Below are positions 57,701-64,000 of a stretch of DNA of 64,000 bases, piece after piece. Under the pieces are notes generated by a model. It was not told the DNA's origin and did not search any database. It saw nothing but the letters and a program-made list of their open reading frames with translations. A program made the translations under genes and the position numbers. This DNA is from Artocarpus heterophyllus (taxonomy: Eukaryota > Streptophyta > Magnoliopsida > Rosales > Moraceae), in NCBI GenBank assembly GCA_025403435.1, contig CM046335.1:2770368-2834367 (forward strand). The letters run 5' to 3'. The number at the start of each line of letters is the position of its first letter. Position 1 is the stretch's first letter.

Positions 57701-60112
57701 CACTTGTTTTTAAATGTGTGTTTGTATAATTTTCTTGTTTGTTTTTAAAGTACCAGTTACCATTTTTCTTTGGCAAAATTGCTTCCCGGTTAAAACTTTG
57801 AAATTTTTACCAATTAAAAGTTTTGACTATTTTTATGTCCAAATTTAAAGTCCAATTTAAAAGCAGTATTTCATGAAAGTTCTCCATTTTGTTGTAAACT
57901 TAAACTTTTATGTTTGGAAAAATTGTAATGCGGTCTCAAAATGACCCGAAACTTAAAAACATTTTTCTACGCTTTTGGACTGTTTTAGAAAACTGTCTAT
58001 AACTATATTTTAGAGGCAGATTTTGGAGAAAATTTCTTCACAAAAGTTGTTCCTCTCGTCAAAATCTAAAACTTTTTTGTTTGGCAAAATATAAAATTCG
58101 AAACCGAAGTGGCCCAAAAATAGAAAAACAGTTCCAGCACTGCTGGAACCGTTGGCAGTTTTTTGCAAACTGCATTTAAGCAGTTTTTGGGGCTGCCTTT
58201 AGGCAGTTTTTGGACAGTTTTTAGGCAATCCAATAAAACTGCTCGGAAAGCCTAGTTAGAGTCAAAACTGTGTTTTTTCGTAGTCACGGGTTTTTGTTCA
58301 AAACGTCAAAAACTAAAAGTTCCATGTTCGGTAAAGTTTTATAAATCGATTCTAGGGCCTCCGTTTATGAGTTCAAAGTTTGTGGAAAAATTTTCCACGA
58401 ACCAAAACTTACAAAAACATAATTCCAACACATAAATACTAACTTTTTACATGACATACAAGCATAAACTTAACTAATTAACACACAAATAATTATTACA
58501 ACATATCTTCTCACCCAATCATCAAATCTCTCATTAACTTATAAACTTTATCCTTGAGAAATTTAAGGAAAAGCTTAGATTGTTTACCCTTGATGACAAC
58601 TCTTAGGTGGGTGATCTTAAAACTTTTGTCTCCTCTCTTTTCCTCTTCTTGAACCAACACTAAGACAAAACTTTTTCACGTGAAAAATCTAACATATTTT
58701 GGCCATCACATATATACCATCTAGGCAACATGTTTTCTTTTCTTTGCTAAGGAAAATGGAAAGAAAGAAAAGGTGTAGATATTACCTTAATCCCAATGTT
58801 CTAAAATTTCCACTATGTTTATCTTTTTCTTCTAAGTAGGAGTAGATCTTGAGTTGGGATAATGATATGAAGTGTTTAAGAAAATAGCTTGATGTGAGCT
58901 TGATCTTTGCTTGGTTTTTGAAAGGAGTTTTGAAGCACAAAACTTTCTTCTTGAAACCACTTGGCATGCAAGGTGGAGGAAGAAAAGAAATGGGAATTTT
59001 TTTTTTTTTTTTTTGTCACTTGGGAGGTTGGGGGTACTTGGTGGAAAGACTTGGAACAAGTGAAGACAAAAATAGCTCTTCTTTCTTTGAAGCTTGTTTG
59101 CTCGGTGGAAAGGATGGATGTAGTGGGATAATTTAAATTTTTTTTTTTCTTGTCTTGGAGGCTTCGGTGGAAGTGGAGAAAAGCAAATGGAGAGAACTCT
59201 TACTTTTTTTGATTCGGTGGTGGAACTTGAAACAAATGGGGAGAAATTTTTTCTTTTCTTGGAAGCAAGCTCACCCGATGGGACAAGAGGGAATAAATGA
59301 AAACAAGACAAATTTGATTTAACTAGGCTTAACAATCCCCCAAGTTGGCGCCATCATGAAGTGGGATGGAGTGTTAGGTAAAAACTTAATTGATTACTTA
59401 AGGTACAATGATGATAATGGAAGCACATTTTATGGGTACTTTGGCCTTTCTTGTAAGAAAAGCTTAAGCATGTAAATTTTATACTACCAGTAATAATTAA
59501 TATAGTTGATAGGAAATTTTTATTACTTGATAGGTCTTCTTTATTTTTCAAATACTGTGATACACTGATCGCAGTATGAACCGATAACAATCAAAGTTTA
59601 ATTGCATATTTGTTTTTGACTGCATTAAGTCTAAAAATTAATTTTAAACTTAATAAAAATCCAAATGTGACTTTTTCAGTATCTAAATTCTGTAATGACA
59701 TAGTTTTTAACAATGTCACTATTAGAGTTTGCATAGTATTTTTTGTCATTACGGCTATTCGCGTAGCTATATTTTTTACGAATTTGACAATTAAGGATTA
59801 ATTTGCGTTAGAGTGTTTCTTGATACACTGCTAACTTAATATTGTACTTGAAACTTCTCATAATTAAATTCTCAAGTTCTTTACAGATAAATTCTTCCGT
59901 CATAGTAACGGTTGAATTTATCAATTCATTTATTAAATTTCGATAGCTAATTAACTTAACTATAGAATCCATTATAGAATTTTTGAAATATTTGTATATT
60001 AATTCCATAAATTCTTTACTCACGAAATTCATACATAATGTGTCGAGGAAAATCCTTGATTTAAATATGTAAATTACATTATTTAATTCTAGGATTTTTC
60101 TCGGTCATTACA
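54778..60112 (-). mobile_element. Giant solo LTR of a Tekay/Del-like gypsy family (5,335 bp)
   Basis: Plus-strand ends are TGTAACGACCCGCCC and CGGTCATTACA, flanked by CACAC on both sides (54,773-54,777 and 60,113-60,117; this is within a CA run, so the duplication is suggestive only). It splits one copy of the dispersed repeat. It shares the conserved block at 55,334-55,476 (TTGCGTGAGCGGTATCCATT, CTACAGCATGAA, TGAGC-TTTC-GCTCA at 55,457-55,470) and GTGATCGTACC/GGTACGACAC with the LTRs at 11,772 and 41,299. Without the nested 722-bp hAT element it is about 4.6 kb, very long for an LTR. The minus-strand frame 58,832-59,335 is low-complexity and not counted as a gene. Confidence 0.85.
55644..56365. 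mobile_element. Non-autonomous hAT element (722 bp) with GC-rich ends
   Basis: Terminal inverted repeats TAGGGGTGCACAAAAACCG and ...GTTGTTCACCCCTA, flanked by a perfect 8-bp duplication TTGGGAAG (55,636-55,643 and 56,366-56,373). Both features match plant hAT elements. Roughly 150-170 bp at each end is packed with CCCGCC/GGCGGG words, while the centre is AT-rich and non-coding. No transposase is present, so it depends on an element elsewhere. It inserted after the solo LTR's parent. Confidence 0.92.
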
Positions 60113-60845
60113 CACACACACATATATATATATATATATTAATTTTTTAAAGGTAAAACATATGTTTACTTCTTGTTTTTGCAAAGATCTTGTCTTCCCC
60201 ATGTTGGCTACCGGCTTTATCTCCTTTATCCCGTCATTGCTTTCTAAATGAAAACTTTTCGGCTTGTTTCTTCTTTTATCCTTACCCTTACGTTTATAAT
60301 TGGTATGGTTATTGTTATTGTTATCGTTATTATTAGGGTTTTTTTTTTTTTTTTTGCACATTTATCTTAGAAACTTTCATGTTTTTGTAAAATTAAAGTG
60401 GTCTTTAAATTTTTTTTTGGCAATTAAGTCCTTAAACTTAACAAAATATGACAATCAAGTTCTAATCACAAACTTTCTTCAAACTTAGGACAAAAAACGA
60501 TCAAGTGAAATGCACATGACCCATTTAAAATACCTATATACCTCATTTGAAAGTAATAAAAGTAAACTATTCAATTTTATGCCAAGAAAAACAGAAGAAA
60601 AAAGAAAATAAAAATATCATTTTTTATATTTTTTAACAATTTTGTTGGCTTATATTTATATTTTAGTTATTGTGATGCTTGAAATTCAACACATTTCCTT
60701 CTAAATAGGTTATGTGTTTCTCACATTATTATTTTTCGTCTTAATTTTGACAAACATTTGTGATAAGAGACTAATTTCTACACTTAACTAAGTTTAGAGA
60801 CCTAATTACTACGAAAAAAATACATTACAAAAGCCTAAAGTTTAG
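60113..60845 (+). repeat. Dispersed repeat, copy 2, right part
   Basis: It resumes inside a satellite monomer (AAAGGTAAAACATATGTTTA, TTGCAAAGATCTTGTCTTCC) and follows copy 1 from 22,088 to 22,560 and 23,105-23,275 (AATATGACAATCAAG, CATGACCCATTTAAAATACC, GACAAACATTTGTGATAAG). Copy 1 holds extra AT-rich DNA at about 22,560-23,100 that is missing here. Confidence 0.72.
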
Positions 60846-61400
60846 GGGATAAATGTACTAAAAACCTTTATAATTATTAGTTGTTATGATTCTTTGGGAG
60901 GACCATACATTAACATGAAATTTATTTATTCCTAACTATTGTTAACCTTTGTTCTTCTTTTTGATGATGGAAGATGACAGAGGTCTTGCCACTTTTTACT
61001 TGCAAAAGAATCTATAATGAAATTTGTTAACTCTAGCGGCTTTATTTTTTTACTGTACAAGATTTTCCTCATTTGAGTCTTTCCCCTCTCTTCCTTTGTT
61101 TGCTACACTTCTTTTTATTTATTTATTTTTATTTCCTTTTCTTTTCCTTCTTGCTGGTATCGTTCATTGTGCCTTTCTTTTCAACTTCTTTATCGGTTCT
61201 TCTCTCATGTTTTTCCTTCATCTTTTCACGCCTTCTCTCACTATTCTCCCTCTCTTCATTTAGACTTGAGCCTGTGGATATGGCCTGGCCTTCTTTCTTT
61301 TGTTTCTCCCTCTCTCCTTATTTGTGTTTGGATACTCAGACCGTTTGAAAGGAGCGGTTGAAATCATCAATTATAATTGTAAACAGTGTAAAAGCTTTCA
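60846..61400. other. AT/CT-rich spacer
   Basis: Pyrimidine-rich around 61,050-61,320 with overlapping low-complexity frames. No supported gene. Confidence 0.5.
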
Positions 61401-61760
61401 TCTATAAGTTTGTGTGTGAGAAGCTTGTGTGGATAACTAGTTCTTGGACTTTAGAAGGTCCCAAGAGAAAAAAATTATAATATTGTATCTTTATTGCACT
61501 GGTTCAAACTACAATTCAAACTATTTCTTTTACAATATTTTCTTTTGGAAAAATTTAAATTTCTATTCAAATCTATAAGTTTGTGTGGGAGAAGCTTGTG
61601 GGAGAAGGTTGTGTGGATAACTGGCTCTTGGACTGTAGGATACCCCAAGAGAAAATATTATAAATATTGGGCCGTTTCTTTCGCTAGTTCAAAACACAAT
61701 TCAAACTGTTTTGTTATAGTGTTTTTTTTTTTTTCAAAAACAATTAAATTTCTATTCCGA
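61401..61760 (+). repeat. Two-copy tandem duplication, ~171-bp unit
   Basis: TCTATAAGTTTGTGTG starts copies at 61,401 and 61,572; both continue GAGAAGCTTGTG, GTGGATAACT, CTTGGACT, CCCAAGAGAAAA and a TTCAAAC..CAATTCAAACT block. Confidence 0.8.
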
Positions 61761-61988
61761 CCTTTGAAATAATCACGTCTGATAGTATTTTTGCTCTATA
61801 AAAAGATACATTTAACTTTTATTGTATGACAACTTTATTACATAAGGATATAGGAACCATAGTCCCAGTGGTTTGCACACTATAAATAAAGGTACTGCAC
61901 GACTAATACCACACATAAGATGATAAGAGACACTTGGACACACTTTCATGACATCAGAGCGATAAAACTGACAAATTTTAAGATACAA

Positions 61989-62450
61989 CACTACAATAAA
62001 ATTGTTAATAAATGATGAAATTTTTCATGGCAATTCGCGAAAACCGTTGTTTTATACCGTTAAAAACAGTGTAAAAAACTTTGACCTTGACAAAATGAGA
62101 AAGAAGATGTAAATACAAAATATGAAGACCTTTTTTTTTTTTCTTTAATTTTGCATTGGAAGAACATTAATTAGATTACTTGGACCAAAGTAGCTGTCTT
62201 ATTTTAACCTCAGAAGCACCACCCAAGGCCTTAGACGGCAATCTATCCTCAGCAGAATTGAATCGATGATCCTTCTTTTTAGGGAAAACGAATTGAATTG
62301 AATAAAATTATGAAGGCTTTGTGAGCTTCACCATTCTGAATTGAAAAAAGAAAAAAAAAAGACATATCTTTTAAAAGGAACATGTAATTTCAAATATAGT
62401 TTCACAAGCAGGAGACATTCTTTTCGGCCTAAAAGTTCGTCGTCTAAATT

Positions 62451-62481
<31 letters not shown>

Positions 62482-62879
62482 GAAGGACGTGAAAATCTGT
62501 AGAACTTCCGTCGTATAGTCATAGAAGGACACGTAATTAAGATTAGCTTTTTCACAATTAATTTTGTTTATTGATCAACGGCTTGTGGTTTTGTTCTATA
62601 GATTGGTGTCATTGAAGGAAATATTTGCCGTTAAAGAAAATACCGCATGCAGTTTGATGATCAAAATTTCCTATCGTTTAAGGAGAAAAGACGTTATTTT
62701 TCTTTCGAGTATTGCTTCGTTAGACATTAATTAATATGTTGACTTGTCGTTTCTCATTTCTTGTCGTTCAAATCATAAAGACAACTACTCGTCAGCTATA
62801 TAACAGGAAGTTTGATGTTGTTTACAATGGATAAAGACTGTCGTTTCAACATCAAATTTTGTTGTTGTTTATTGTAGCG
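61989..62879. mobile_element. Possible CACTA-like element (891 bp)
   Basis: The left end CACTACAATAAAATTG and the right end GTTTATTGTAGCG are inverted with mismatches. Subterminal words such as AACCGTTGTTTTATACCG and CGTTTCAACATC are CACTA-like. The 3-bp flanks (CAA, AAT) do not match, so this is either diverged or wrongly bounded. Non-coding; the minus frame at 62,328-62,555 is not convincing. Confidence 0.4.
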
Positions 62880-64000
62880 AATGGCATGTAAGTGGTGTTT
62901 GGTGTGATGTGAACTACAAACTCAATTATGAACAATATAAAGCTCTCACATGTTACAATAAAAAAGAAAAAAAAATTGCTATAATGTAAAGCTTTCACAT
63001 ACTATAGTAAAAATGGTTCCCACTACTAGCCAAACACCTGGGTAGTCTCTACTCGACAATTGCCGGTTGTTATAGAAATAAAAACACGTCTATTTAAAAA
63101 GGACATTTAGCTTATAAAGTTGTACTTCAATAGTCTTTTATATTTATATATATATATATTATTTTGTGACATATATAAAATATTTACAAACTAAAGTCAT
63201 ATTTTAACTTAATAAACATAATTGAGTCATTTGTTTTATTAACCCATTCGTTTTACTACAATTTACAGCACCGTAAATCTTTTATCTTTTTGTCGTGACT
63301 TTTGTTTTTTTTTCTTTTCCTTTTTGGGGTAATGTCTTACCTTTTTCTCCGCTGTTAGTTGCGTTTTAAACGCCAACTTTTCTGCTTGCTTTGTTTTAGT
63401 GATGGACCACAAGTACAACCTTGAAGAATTTAACATTAATTCATAGTTTTCTGGACAAAACATCAATGCAAATATCAATTTACATAAATGTTTCACAGAT
63501 GTAGTTTCTATACTGTCACTGTAGATGTCCCTATATTCTTTTTACCTAGAAGTAGATCTATACCGTCGATAGAGAGTCTACCTTGATGTAGATCTACGGT
63601 GGTAGTCAGTCCACCCAGATCAAGTACTGTATGGTGGATGACTCCGATTTTTATGGTTTTGTTTGTTTGACTTTTTTCCCCTTAAACTTGACTCTTCTTG
63701 TAAAATTTGGCAGATTGAATGTGAACGTGAAATGAGTTGGTCGACTTGCTAATTGGCTTGATCTAGTTGGGAGCTTGTTCGATTAGATTGCATTCTTCAG
63801 ATTCTGGAGAGTGGAAACAATCTGAATAGGAGCTCTAGGTTTTTATCCCTCTTGTGCAGGACATTGTTTCCCTTTTGTGAAACCTTACTTTTTTCTTCTT
63901 TTTTTTTCTAAACAGGTCGTAGAGTCACCAAGCATGATGACTGCCTCTTATTAAAAAATTCACAAATTTTTTTTTTTTACTTCGTCCTAGATTTTATACT
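62880..64000. other. AT-rich spacer with one dispersed-repeat scrap
   Basis: The only recognisable item is a ~70-bp scrap at about 63,335-63,400 (TTTTTCTCCGCTGTTAGTTG, GCGTTTTAAACGCCAACTTT, TGCTTGCTTTG) matching the segment at 22,185-22,225 just after the satellite monomers in copy 1. The rest holds no supported feature. Confidence 0.5.

Noticed and set aside
58832..59335. 167-codon minus-strand frame
   Set aside because: Composed of poly-A/T and purine-rich low-complexity sequence in the giant solo LTR; Lys/Ser/Phe-rich without domains.

Overview
The window looks like a repeat-dominated, probably heterochromatic piece of a plant nuclear genome, most likely a eudicot. The evidence is plant-type Ty3/gypsy chromovirus and Ty1/copia elements, an initiator-Met tRNA primer site (TGGTATCAGAGC), plant-like hAT and CACTA miniature elements, very AT-rich spacers, and the last exon of a gene resembling the plant PhzF (phenazine-biosynthesis-like) family. 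I see no intact host gene, rRNA, tRNA or CRISPR. Almost every open frame belongs to a decayed retroelement or is a chance frame in a repeat. I cannot name the species.

Layout. 1-11,771: a tandem satellite array with a ~415-bp higher-order unit made of a 141-bp and a ~274-bp module, carrying visible block re-duplications. 11,772-~20,480: a minus-strand Tekay/Del-like gypsy element whose 3' LTR cuts the array; its 5' LTR is missing, its gag-pol is broken, and an extra acidic ORF lies upstream of gag. ~20,600-23,275: a non-coding dispersed repeat that contains a few diverged copies of the satellite monomer and is the likely source of the array. A second copy lies at ~53,580-60,845. 23,300-29,933: AT-rich spacer with miniature-element remnants, a GC-rich island and doubtful exon-like pieces. 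29,934-40,937: a complete 11.0-kb plus-strand chromovirus with two ~2.1-kb LTRs and target duplication GGAAC; it is inactivated by catalytic-residue changes, stops and frameshifts, and its integrase is split by a 2-kb solo LTR (duplication GAAGC). 41,299-45,194: a 3.9-kb solo LTR (duplication ATTTG) inside an older copia-like LTR. 46,000-46,566: a Tat/Athila-type integrase fossil. 48,965-52,165: a PhzF-like last exon next to a truncated minus-strand copia element that lacks RT and RNase H. 54,778-60,112: a 5.3-kb solo LTR (duplication CACAC) inside the second dispersed-repeat copy, itself hit by a 722-bp hAT element (duplication TTGGGAAG). 60,846-64,000: AT-rich spacer with a tandem duplication and a CACTA-like element.

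Nothing here works as an operon or pathway; the window is a stratified record of insertions. The most interesting signals are shared non-coding architectures: a hairpin-centred block (TGAGC-loop-GCTCA) kept in four diverged gypsy LTR families, dense CAGTATA motifs in the presumed U3 ends, GC-rich palindromic arrays (GTTCGGCAGGCCGA type) in otherwise unrelated LTRs, and a satellite that can be traced to a dispersed element within the same window.
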